From NCBI GenBank assembly GCA_024691105.1, contig JAILNY010000048.1:1-20485 (forward strand): DNA of 20,485 bases. Reading direction: 5' to 3'. The position numbers and the translations under genes were made by a program. The notes beneath the pieces are model-generated. The model searched no databases and was not told the DNA's origin. It worked only from the letters and a program-made list of their open reading frames with translations. Source of the stretch: Treponema sp. GTDB taxonomy: Bacteria > Spirochaetota > Spirochaetia > Treponematales > Treponemataceae. Positions 13,852-20,485 of the stretch are shown here, in pieces. Positions within the stretch are counted from its first letter, which is position 1, and each line of letters opens with the position of its first letter.

Positions 13852-15678
13852 ATGACTTCAAACGAACTTAGAACAAAATATATCGAGTTTTTTAAATCAA
13901 AAGGTCATGCAGAAATTTCAGGACAGTCACTTATCCCTGAAAATGACCCTTCAGTATTGTTTACTACAGCCGGAATGCATCCGCTTGTTCCTTATCTTTT
14001 GGGCGAAAAACACCCGGCCGGAACACGTCTTACCGATTACCAGAAATGTGTGCGCACAGGCGACATTGACGAAGTAGGAGATCCAAGCCATCTTACATGT
14101 TTTGAAATGCTTGGAAACTGGTCCCTCGGTGACTACTTTAAAAAAGAATCAATTGCATTTTCTTACGAATTTTTGACAAGTCCACAGTGGCTTGCCCTTG
14201 ATCCTAAAAAAATCAGCGTTACTGTTTTTGCCGGTGACGAAAATGCTCCTCGTGACGAAGAAGCCGCTCAAATCTGGAAAGACAACGGAATGCCGGAAGA
14301 CAAAATTGCATACCTTCCGGCAAGCGACAACTGGTGGGCAGCAGATCCTACAGGTCCGTGCGGTCCAGATACAGAAATCTTTTACTGGGTTGGAGAAGGA
14401 CTTCCTCCACAGGGATCAAATAAAGGAACAGACAGCGCAAACTGGATGGAAATCTGGAATAACGTATTCATGCAGTACAACCGCGTTGACGAAAAAACAC
14501 TTGTTCCACTTCCAAAACAAAACGTAGATACTGGAATGGGCCTTGAGCGTACAAACTGTATTCTTCAGGGTAAGACTTCTGTCTATCTTACAGAGGTTTT
14601 CCAGCCTATAATCAAGACAATTGAACAGCTTTCAAACTATACATACGGAACAGATGACGAAAAAGACAAGTCAGTCCGCATTATTGCAGATCATAGCCGT
14701 TCCGCTGTATTTATTCTCGGCGACCAGAAAGGTGTTGTTCCTTCAAATGTCGGAGCAGGTTACGTTCTTCGCCGTCTTATCCGTCGTGCAGTTCGCCACG
14801 GAATGAAGCTTGGTATTGACCGCGATTTTATGGCAGAAATTGCCGCTACTGTAATCGAAAATTTCAAGGCTCCGTATCCGGAACTTGAACAGAATAAAGA
14901 AAAGGTTTTCAAGGAACTTACTGCCGAAGAAGCAAAATTCCGCCAGACACTCAAAAAAGGTGAGGCAGAATTCCAGAAGCTTCTTCCAAACCTGATGAAA
15001 AATCCTAAAAAAATCATCAGCGGCAAGGTTGCTTATAATCTTTATGAGACATACGGCTATCCTCTTGAGCTTACTCAGGAGCTTGGTACTGAAAACGGCT
15101 TTACAGTTGATATCGAAGGCTTTAAAGAAGCAGAACGCAAGCACCAGGAAGCAAGTAAAACTGCAGATGCAGGTGCTGCAAAAGGCGGTCTTGCAGAACA
15201 GTCTGACGTAACAACAAAATATCACACAGCAGCACACCTTTTACAGCAGGCTCTGGTTAACGTACTTGGCGACCAGGTTGCTCAGAAAGGTTCAAATATT
15301 ACAAATGAACGCATGCGATTTGACTTTACTTTTGAACGTCCTATGACTCCTGAAGAAGTTAAAAAGGTCGAAGATATCGTAAATGAAAAAATCAAGGAAG
15401 ACTTGCCTGTTACAATGCAGGTAATGCCTCTTGCTGATGCTAAGGCTGCAGGTGCGCGTGCCTTGTTTACTAACAAATATGGCGAAGATGTAAAGGTTTA
15501 TACAATCGGACGTGATGTAAACAATGACTGGTTCAGTAAAGAAGTGTGCGGTGGTCCACACGTTCAGCATACTGCACAGATTGGTGAATTTAAGATTCAG
15601 AAAGAACAGTCAAGTTCTGCCGGCGTTCGCCGAATCAGAGCTGTAATCAGCGGCGGACTTCCTCTGGATCCGCAGTAA
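13852..15678 (+). CDS. alaS: Alanyl-tRNA synthetase, short form without the C-Ala domain
   Basis: AlaRS charges tRNA-Ala. The class II catalytic domain is at the N-terminus (TSNELRTKYIEFFKSKGH; LFTTAGMHPLVPYL; SHLTCFEMLGNWSLGDYFKK), followed by the tRNA-recognition region. The editing domain that clears mischarged Ser/Gly-tRNA is present, with zinc ligands in HTAAH (458-462) and CGGPH (566-570). The protein ends soon after, at 608 residues. Most bacterial AlaRS have about 875 and add a coiled coil and a C-Ala domain. Short AlaRS proteins are, as I recall, normal in spirochaetes, so this is probably not a truncation; the stop is followed by an ordinary spacer with no domain remnant. The ATG at 13852 gives the family N-terminus. 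An in-frame ATG at 13729 would add 41 unrelated residues translated from the intergenic element. The gene probably leads an operon with the three genes downstream. Confidence 0.95.
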   Translation: MTSNELRTKYIEFFKSKGHAEISGQSLIPENDPSVLFTTAGMHPLVPYLLGEKHPAGTRLTDYQKCVRTGDIDEVGDPSHLTCFEMLGNWSLGDYFKKESIAFSYEFLTSPQWLALDPKKISVTVFAGDENAPRDEEAAQIWKDNGMPEDKIAYLPASDNWWAADPTGPCGPDTEIFYWVGEGLPPQGSNKGTDSANWMEIWNNVFMQYNRVDEKTLVPLPKQNVDTGMGLERTNCILQGKTSVYLTEVFQPIIKTIEQLSNYTYGTDDEKDKSVRIIADHSRSAVFILGDQKGVVPSNVGAGYVLRRLIRRAVRHGMKLGIDRDFMAEIAATVIENFKAPYPELEQNKEKVFKELTAEEAKFRQTLKKGEAEFQKLLPNLMKNPKKIISGKVAYNLYETYGYPLELTQELGTENGFTVDIEGFKEAERKHQEASKTADAGAAKGGLAEQSDVTTKYHTAAHLLQQALVNVLGDQVAQKGSNITNERMRFDFTFERPMTPEEVKKVEDIVNEKIKEDLPVTMQVMPLADAKAAGARALFTNKYGEDVKVYTIGRDVNNDWFSKEVCGGPHVQHTAQIGEFKIQKEQSSSAGVRRIRAVISGGLPLDPQ

Positions 15679-15734
15679 AATTGTGTAACCAAATTATTAA
15701 AAAAAGATTTATTATTGTATAGGAAGGTAAGAAT

Positions 15735-16817
15735 ATGAAACGTTTACTTTGTGCTACATTTTTATCAGTTGCAGCCCTTTTCAGCATGACTGCACAGGCT
15801 AATTTACAGCCTCTTGTTGTTGTAAAACTTAACGGTACTGAAACGATTTCTCTTAAGGATTTAAAAGATACTGTAGAAACTTATCAGTCACAGGCTGGTA
15901 GAAAATTCACTGTAGAAGAAAAAAAACAGCTTCTTGAGTCTCTCATTGACCAGAAGCTCATTGTTCAAGCTGCAAAAAAAGAAGGAATTACTTTTTCTGA
16001 CAGTCAGATTGACCAGTACTATCTTGCAAATATGTCGCAGATGGTAGGACGTCAGGTTACAGAAAAAGAGTTTGCTGACATTATCCGTCAGACACAGAAT
16101 AAGACAGTAGATGAGTTCCTTGTTTCGCAGGTTCGCATGAATGTTGCTCAGTACAAGGCTTATTTAAGAAATCAGTTAACTGCACAGCAGTATGTTCTTA
16201 CAAAAAAGCAGGCCGAGATTAATGCAGTTCAGCCTACAGACAAAGAGATTCGTGACTTTTATGAGTTGAATAAATCAAAGCTTGTCTGGAACGACATGGT
16301 TCACATGTTCCTGATTTCTGTTCAGAAAGGAAGTGACGCAGCAGCCGCTAAAGCAAAGATTCAGAAGATGATTTCAGATTATACGGCTGGAAAACTTACA
16401 ATCGAAGCAATGCGCGAAGCAATGAAAAATCCTGCTGCTGCCGGCTATGTTGCAGGCGATATGATGGTTGAAAAAACAGAACAGTATGCTCAGGTGCTTG
16501 GTGTTCCTTACGAGCGTGTTCTTCAGATTTTCCAGGAGCCGTTGAAAAAGGCTTCGGATCTTAAAGAAACAGATGCTGACTATCAGTTCTATATTCTCCT
16601 TGAAAAATACAATGCAAAAATGCTCGGTATTTCAGATATTATTCAGCCGGGTTCAACTCTTACTGTGTATGAATATATCAAGCAGAATCTTACTAATCAG
16701 AAAAGAAGTCTTGCTTTGATTAAAGCAGTACAAGATTTGTCTACAGAATTAAATACACCTGCAAATGTTGAACGCAAAAAGACAGGTGCTGAATTAGATA
16801 AGCTCCTTAACTGGTAG
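15735..16817 (+). CDS. Periplasmic SurA/PrsA-like chaperone with degenerate parvulin domain
   Basis: The protein starts with a signal peptide (MKRLLCATFLSVAALFSMTAQA) that should be cut after Ala22. Residues about 30-190 are helical and charged and look like the SurA N-terminal chaperone domain, including LLESLIDQKLIVQAAKKEGI, the typical helix of this family. Residues about 190-310 have a parvulin-like pattern (VHMFLISVQKG, an AAAAKAKIQKM helix, GYVAGDM, and a YILLEKYNAK ending), but canonical PPIase active-site residues are not obvious. It probably helps fold or escort outer-membrane or periplasmic proteins. Length is 360 residues. AGGAAGG seven bases before the ATG is a strong Shine-Dalgarno. 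The gene lies 56 bases after alaS with no terminator seen and ten bases before nusB. The T. pallidum counterpart is, from memory, the 'basic membrane protein' Tpn39b. Confidence 0.8.
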   Translation: MKRLLCATFLSVAALFSMTAQANLQPLVVVKLNGTETISLKDLKDTVETYQSQAGRKFTVEEKKQLLESLIDQKLIVQAAKKEGITFSDSQIDQYYLANMSQMVGRQVTEKEFADIIRQTQNKTVDEFLVSQVRMNVAQYKAYLRNQLTAQQYVLTKKQAEINAVQPTDKEIRDFYELNKSKLVWNDMVHMFLISVQKGSDAAAAKAKIQKMISDYTAGKLTIEAMREAMKNPAAAGYVAGDMMVEKTEQYAQVLGVPYERVLQIFQEPLKKASDLKETDADYQFYILLEKYNAKMLGISDIIQPGSTLTVYEYIKQNLTNQKRSLALIKAVQDLSTELNTPANVERKKTGAELDKLLNW

Positions 16818-16826
16818 GAGAGTTTT

Positions 16827-17237
16827 GTGTCTCGACGAAAAAGTAGAATTATAGCATTTCAGGCAGTTTATTCATGGGATGTAAGCGGCGAGTCTTTAGA
16901 AGACTTGCTGCAGTTTTCGTGGGTTGACTCAAAGGATAATCTGGAAGAAGGTGCACTTGCTTTTTCCAGACTTATTATTTCTGGAACAGTAGAAAACATA
17001 ACTCATATTGATGAACTTATAAAAACTCATCTTTCAAAAAACTGGAATTTTGACCGTTTGAATAAGGTTACTCTTGCAATCCTTCGCATCAGTATTTATT
17101 CAATCATCTACCAGAAAGATATTGCCGCATCAATCGTTATTGATGAAGCGATCTATCTTGCAAAAGAGTTTGGTCCTGAAGATTCATTTAAATTTATAAA
17201 CGCAATGCTTGATAAAATTACCAAAGAACAGAACTGA
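16827..17237 (+). CDS. nusB: Transcription antitermination factor NusB
   Basis: NusB binds boxA RNA with NusE (S10) and supports antitermination on rRNA operons. The 136-residue length and all-helical sequence fit. The N-terminal RRKSRIIAFQAVYSWD, the central WNFDRLNKVTLAILRISIYSI and the C-terminal VIDEAIYLAKEFGPEDSFKFINAMLDKI are the conserved NusB blocks. The start is GTG, with AGGAG six bases upstream overlapping the stop codon of the SurA-like gene, so translation is closely linked. The TPR lipoprotein gene begins 18 bases downstream. An rRNA operon with a boxA-like leader lies about 2.6 kb away on the same strand. Confidence 0.95.
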   Translation: MSRRKSRIIAFQAVYSWDVSGESLEDLLQFSWVDSKDNLEEGALAFSRLIISGTVENITHIDELIKTHLSKNWNFDRLNKVTLAILRISIYSIIYQKDIAASIVIDEAIYLAKEFGPEDSFKFINAMLDKITKEQN

Positions 17238-17255
17238 TTTGTTAAGGAATTTGCC

Positions 17256-19172
17256 TTGAAGAACAATCAAAAAAATAACGGACAGAATAAAATAGTATTC
17301 CTGCTTTTTGCGATTGTATTTTTCTGCGCATGTTTTTTTTCGTGTTCCAGTAAAACTACGGCTTTATCCATAACAAGTACACTCGACGAAGTTGACCGAT
17401 ATATTTTGCAGGGACAGACAGAAAGTGCTGTAAAGCTTCTTTCAAAGACTGATAAAAAAAGTCTTCCTGTGTCTGCGCGTCTTGGAATTTACAAGCGCTT
17501 TGTAAAGCTTGGTGAACAGGAAAAAGCTGATAAAGTTTTAAAATCGTGCCTCAAAAAAAATCCGGATGATAAAATGTTGCTTGCAATTTATTCATCACGA
17601 CTTTTAAAGCAGAATAAAATCAGAGAAGCTCTTTCTGTAAGTAAAAAACTCTCCGGTTCAGAATACGGTTCATTTTATGCAGAGGCTTTGCTCAGATCCC
17701 GGACAGAAGATTCTGGTACAATGGTCGCGTTTATTGACTATTGTCTTCCGGATTATGCGTCTGTGTTCTTTGATGCATATTCTGGTTCTAAAGACAATGT
17801 GTGGCTTAGAAACTGTGCTGTCATAAGTCTTGTTAACGGTCATCCGGATCAGGCGCTGCAATATCATCCGTCTTTGTTTTCTGATGCGACAGATGCATAC
17901 TTTTGGGCATGCGTAAGCTATGATAATAAAAAGTATGTTGAAACTTCCGAGGATTTAAAGCTTGCAAAGGAATTTGTTGAGCATGAGATTTATGAATTAA
18001 AAGAATTTAATCAGGCTTCGCGCCAGAAAGAAAATCTAAATTTAAAAATTCGTTCACTTCTTGCTGATTCGTATATAAGTCTTTCAGAAAATTCACTTGC
18101 AGAACAGGAGCGGAATTCGCTTTTAAATTATTTGTCGACTTTGGATGAAGAAGAAGTTATCGAGGACTCTGTTCCGGAAAAATACCGCATTCCTTCGACG
18201 GATATTTTAAGTGTAATTTATCTTAACAGCGCGCTCTGGTCTCTTGCAAAAGAAGATTACAAGGCTGCCTATAATCTTTTGAAATTTGAAGTTGAAAAAT
18301 GGCCGGACTATGGTCCAGGTCTTATTGGATACGGGAACTTCGCATATAATTCAAGTCTTTTAAAACTGGATGATCCTTTGACTCTGGAGCTCAGACGGCT
18401 CGGTGTGCGTTCGATGGATATGCAGGCGTATGATGAGATTCCAAAGGTTCCTGTAGAAGATGCTCTTTCACGTATGGAAGACAGTCTGTCGCGATTTAAG
18501 AATTTTGAACTTTATGTAGCAAAGCTTGATCTTGAAGATAAAATAAAAAATTATTCAGAAAAAACACATCTTGCAAAAATTTATCAGACGATTGAACGTA
18601 ATACTTTAGGTACAAATCAGTATCCGCCGGAAATTGCACAGTATGCGGTTCACGGTCTTTTGGTACATGAACATTTTGATGAAGCAGAAACGATTTTTAA
18701 AAAATATGTTGCACGCCGATATAAGTTTGAGACTGACTCTGCTTTTTATGATGAATTTTTCAGGCATATTCACCAGATAGATATATGGGAAATTGAGTAT
18801 GCAGCATGGTTTGCAACTCATGCAAAGAAAGCTTCGCTTGCAACTCAGTTGTACGAGTTTATTGTTTTTAATGAATATCTGTATGAACAAAAACATGTTC
18901 AGGAACTATCGCCAAGGGCTTCTGCGTGCGCCATGCTTAATCTTGCAATGATTTATTCAAGCACAAAGCGCAAGGATGAAGCAATTAAATTATACGGAAA
19001 GGCTTCGGGTAGTATTCAGAATCATCTCTTAAAGGCAGAAGCAATGTATAGAATCGGTGTTCTTTATGCAGATGCAAAGGATACAGAAAATGCGCTTAAG
19101 TCTCTCAAATACGCTGTTTATTTAAATCCTGAACATTCAAAGGCAAGACTTCTTTTAGGTCAGTTGAAATAA
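17256..19172 (+). CDS. TPR-repeat lipoprotein
   Basis: This 638-residue protein starts with a basic segment, a hydrophobic stretch (IVFLLFAIVFFCACFF) and a lipobox-like FFSC with Cys30 as the probable lipidated residue. That is a loose, spirochaete-style lipobox. The rest is helical with tetratricopeptide-like repeats. The N-terminal set is near residues 45-130 (QGQTESAVKLLSK; LGEQEKADKVLKSCLKKNPDD), and the C-terminal set is near 560-638 (MLNLAMIYSSTKRKDEAIKLYGKA; ENALKSLKYAVYLNPEHSKA). The middle is less regular. It is likely membrane-anchored in the periplasm and acts as a scaffold; the partner is unknown. The start is TTG, supported by AAGGA seven bases upstream, and no ATG lies between there and the signal sequence. 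It is the last gene of the alaS-SurA-nusB block, which keeps the same order in T. pallidum as I recall it. Confidence 0.82.
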   Translation: MKNNQKNNGQNKIVFLLFAIVFFCACFFSCSSKTTALSITSTLDEVDRYILQGQTESAVKLLSKTDKKSLPVSARLGIYKRFVKLGEQEKADKVLKSCLKKNPDDKMLLAIYSSRLLKQNKIREALSVSKKLSGSEYGSFYAEALLRSRTEDSGTMVAFIDYCLPDYASVFFDAYSGSKDNVWLRNCAVISLVNGHPDQALQYHPSLFSDATDAYFWACVSYDNKKYVETSEDLKLAKEFVEHEIYELKEFNQASRQKENLNLKIRSLLADSYISLSENSLAEQERNSLLNYLSTLDEEEVIEDSVPEKYRIPSTDILSVIYLNSALWSLAKEDYKAAYNLLKFEVEKWPDYGPGLIGYGNFAYNSSLLKLDDPLTLELRRLGVRSMDMQAYDEIPKVPVEDALSRMEDSLSRFKNFELYVAKLDLEDKIKNYSEKTHLAKIYQTIERNTLGTNQYPPEIAQYAVHGLLVHEHFDEAETIFKKYVARRYKFETDSAFYDEFFRHIHQIDIWEIEYAAWFATHAKKASLATQLYEFIVFNEYLYEQKHVQELSPRASACAMLNLAMIYSSTKRKDEAIKLYGKASGSIQNHLLKAEAMYRIGVLYADAKDTENALKSLKYAVYLNPEHSKARLLLGQLK

Positions 19173-19205
19173 AAATCTGCCTGAATTTTTTTCTGTAAAA
19201 AATCC

Positions 19206-19265
19206 AAAAAAAAATCCGCGCAATCTGAATAAACTTTTTTTTAGTTAATTTCAGATCAACGCGGA
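19206..19265 (-). terminator. Terminator of groES (minus strand)
   Basis: TCCGCG...ATCTGAA (19215-19229) pairs with TTCAGAT...CGCGGA (19250-19265), 7 + 6 base pairs with a small internal loop. On the minus strand it is followed by nine T (19214-19206). The plus strand has no T-run after it, so it should mainly serve groES. The loop itself holds a run of eight T. Confidence 0.65.
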
Positions 19266-19303
19266 GCGTAAAAATTGCACGGGTCTTAATGATTTGTGCT
19301 GAA

Positions 19304-19579
19304 TTATTTTTCGATTACTGCAATAATATCTGACTGCTTAACGATAAGATATTCTTCTCCGTCCATTTTAATCTGTGTTCCAGCGTACTTATCGTACATG
19401 ATTGTTTCGCCTTTTTTTACAGTTACAGGATCTTTTTCTGTTCCTGGCCCTACAGCTTCAACAGTTGCTGTCTGTGTTTTTTCCTGAGCAGCTTCCGGGA
19501 TGATGATTCCTGAGGCTGTCTTTGATTCTGCTTTAACAGGTTTTACAAGAACTCTGTCTGCTAATGGTTTAATTTTCAT
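19304..19579 (-). CDS. groES: Co-chaperonin GroES (Cpn10)
   Basis: GroES caps the GroEL folding chamber as a heptamer in the cytoplasm. The 91-residue protein has the family opening KIKPLADRVLVKPV, the mobile loop KTASGIIIPEAAQEK that binds GroEL, the middle GTVEAVGPG-like segment (TATVEAVGPG) and the ending DGEEYLIVKQSDIIAVIE. AGGAG eight bases before the ATG is a clear Shine-Dalgarno. No groEL follows; downstream is a terminator and the convergent TPR gene. T. pallidum also keeps groES apart from groEL, as I recall. I looked for the CIRCE operator of HrcA upstream and did not find it. The gene is divergent from the rRNA operon, with 457 bases between its ATG and the 16S start. Confidence 0.96.
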   Translation of the reverse strand: MKIKPLADRVLVKPVKAESKTASGIIIPEAAQEKTQTATVEAVGPGTEKDPVTVKKGETIMYDKYAGTQIKMDGEEYLIVKQSDIIAVIEK

Positions 19580-19680
19580 TTATCTGCTCCTGAAATAGTT
19601 AATGATTTTTATTTTACAGGGAACTTAAGAATGTACTTATTACCCTTGTATAAATAAATATATAAATTAAAGGGGAAATC

Positions 19681-19767
19681 ATCAAGAAAAAAAATAAAAA
19701 AAAATTAAAAAATTTTCAAAAAAAGATAAAAAAGCTGTTGACATAAAATAAATAAAAGTGATATATT
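19681..19767 (+). promoter_or_regulatory. rRNA operon promoter with A-tract UP element
   Basis: A perfect TTGACA (19738-19743), an 18-base spacer and TATATT (19762-19767) form the core promoter. The 57 bases upstream (19681-19737) are nearly pure A/T in phased A-tracts, as in strong UP elements of rRNA promoters. The predicted start is about 19774. Confidence 0.82.
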
Positions 19768-19773
19768 CACTTC

Positions 19774-20036
19774 ACGCTCACGAAACGTGAGTGACACAAA
19801 AAAGAGCAAATCGCTCTTAAGTTCTTTGAAAAAAATAATCAGGGAAGGAAAGAAAGAGTAAGGTCAGCGAGTATCGTAAAGATACAAACGATCGGAAAGA
19901 ACACGGTAGTCGGTAACGGAAGTTACAGACTATAAACGTTAGTTTTGTTGAGGCGAAAGCCGAAATAAAACAAGTTCCTTTTATATAGAGAAGGGACAAA
20001 CTGAAAATGAATCTTAAGCCTTCGGGCTTTAGAATA
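19774..20036 (+). promoter_or_regulatory. 16S rRNA leader with serial hairpins and a boxA-like site
   Basis: About 260 bases separate the promoter from 16S. In order I see: a hairpin at the predicted 5' end, CGCTCACG-AAA-CGTGAGTG with one G-T pair (19775-19793... arms 19775-19782 and 19786-19793); AAGAGC-AAATC-GCTCTT (19802-19818); a boxA-like GTTCTTTGAA (19821-19830); GTATC-GTAAA-GATAC (19871-19885); a long stem closed by a GAAA loop (19942-19971) with tandem G-A mismatches; GTTCCTT/AAGGGAC (19974-19997); and AAGCC-TTCG-GGCTT (20016-20029) just before 16S. No tRNA or protein is encoded. The elements fit antitermination through NusB and RNase processing of the precursor. Confidence 0.7.
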
Positions 20037-20485
20037 ATCATGGAGAGTTTGATCCTGGCTCAGAACGAACGCTGGCGGCGCGTCTTAAGCATGCAAGTCG
20101 AATGGCAAGAGAGAGCTTGCTCTCTCCTAGAATGGCAGACTGGTGAGTAACACGTGGGTGACATACCCTCCGGATGGGGACAGCTGTTAGAAATAGCAGA
20201 TAATACCGAATACGCTTACACAGGTTAGAGTGGTGTAAGGAAAGGTGCTTTGGCACCACCGGAGGAATGGCTCGCGGCCCATTAGCTAGTTGGTGAGGTA
20301 ACGGCCCACCAAGGCGATGATGGGTATCCGGCCTAAGAGGGTGATCGGACACATTGGGACTGAGATACGGCCCAGACTCCTACGGGAGGCAGCAGCTAAG
20401 AATATTCCGCAATGGACGAAAGTCTGACGGAGCGACGCCGCGTGGATGATGAAGGCCGAAAGGTTGTAAAATCCTTTTGAACTGG
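20037..20485 (+). rRNA. rrs: 16S ribosomal RNA, 5' part (runs off the window)
   Basis: The universal 16S start is present (GAGTTTGATCCTGGCTCAG), followed by CGAACGCTGGCGGCG, the TGAGTAACACGTGGGTGA segment, GGCCCACCAAGGCGATGATG and the conserved ACTCCTACGGGAGGCAGCAG. The start is placed by counting back from E. coli position 9. The window ends near E. coli position 440, so V1 and V2 are complete and V3 is cut. The V1 and V2 sequences and the GAATATTCCGCAATGGACGAAAGTCTGACGG-type stretch after the 338 site look treponemal. Confidence 0.98.

Noticed and set aside
14743..15237. 164-codon open frame on the minus strand inside alaS
   Set aside because: It is antisense to a well-conserved AlaRS region, Cys/Phe-rich as expected for a shadow frame, with no regulatory signals.
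19580..19737. CIRCE operator for groES
   Set aside because: I looked for TTAGCACTC and its inverted partner and found nothing close; the region is mostly A/T tracts and the UP element of the rRNA promoter.
19774..20036. tRNA gene in the rRNA leader
   Set aside because: The stems are independent short hairpins; no cloverleaf with a T-loop GTTCGA-type sequence is present.
20038..20352. 104-codon minus-strand frame
   Set aside because: It lies antisense to the 16S rRNA gene; such frames are well-known spurious calls.

Overview
The window comes from a spirochaete, most probably a Treponema. The right edge carries the first ~450 bases of a 16S rRNA gene whose sequence looks treponemal. The block alaS, SurA-like protein, nusB, TPR lipoprotein and a stand-alone groES matches the order I remember from Treponema pallidum. 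MurA carries Asp at the fosfomycin-target position, AlaRS is short, and the lipobox is of the loose spirochaetal type. The DNA is moderately AT-rich. A leuB gene and a large alpha-glucan operon fit a free-living or gut/rumen treponeme better than a minimal-genome pathogen. I cannot name the species.

Layout, left to right. (1) 1-2199, minus strand: a BspA-type leucine-rich-repeat protein with an acidic tail, cut by the window edge, and an EamA-family transporter, each with its own promoter. (2) 2247-3502, plus: leuB alone, with promoter and terminator. (3) 3546-9535, plus: a two-gene alpha-glucan operon of a DPE2-type 4-alpha-glucanotransferase and a 1283-residue GH13 protein. The GH13 protein ends in a 128-residue lysine-rich, histone-H1-like tail. 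(4) 9579-10889, minus: a full-length threonine synthase homologue that lacks the PLP lysine. (5) 10971-13576, plus: a PepT-like M20 peptidase and murA. (6) 13577-13851: a hairpin-rich intergenic element. (7) 13814-19172, plus: alaS, SurA-like chaperone, nusB and TPR lipoprotein. (8) 19304-19579, minus: groES without groEL. (9) 19681-20485, plus: rRNA promoter with an A-tract UP element, a leader of successive hairpins, and the 5' part of 16S rRNA.

Two themes stand out. First, six of the eight protein-coding transcription units start with a -10 box only 6-10 bases before the ATG and show no usable Shine-Dalgarno. They should therefore give leaderless or nearly leaderless mRNAs. Operon-internal genes, leuB and groES have clear ribosome binding sites. 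Second, two proteins are odd versions of familiar enzymes: the GH13 enzyme with a polycationic tail, and the threonine-synthase-like protein with Arg in place of the Schiff-base lysine and all three signature motifs changed. These are the best candidates for undescribed biology here. I saw no CRISPR array, prophage, insertion sequence, toxin-antitoxin pair or tRNA gene.
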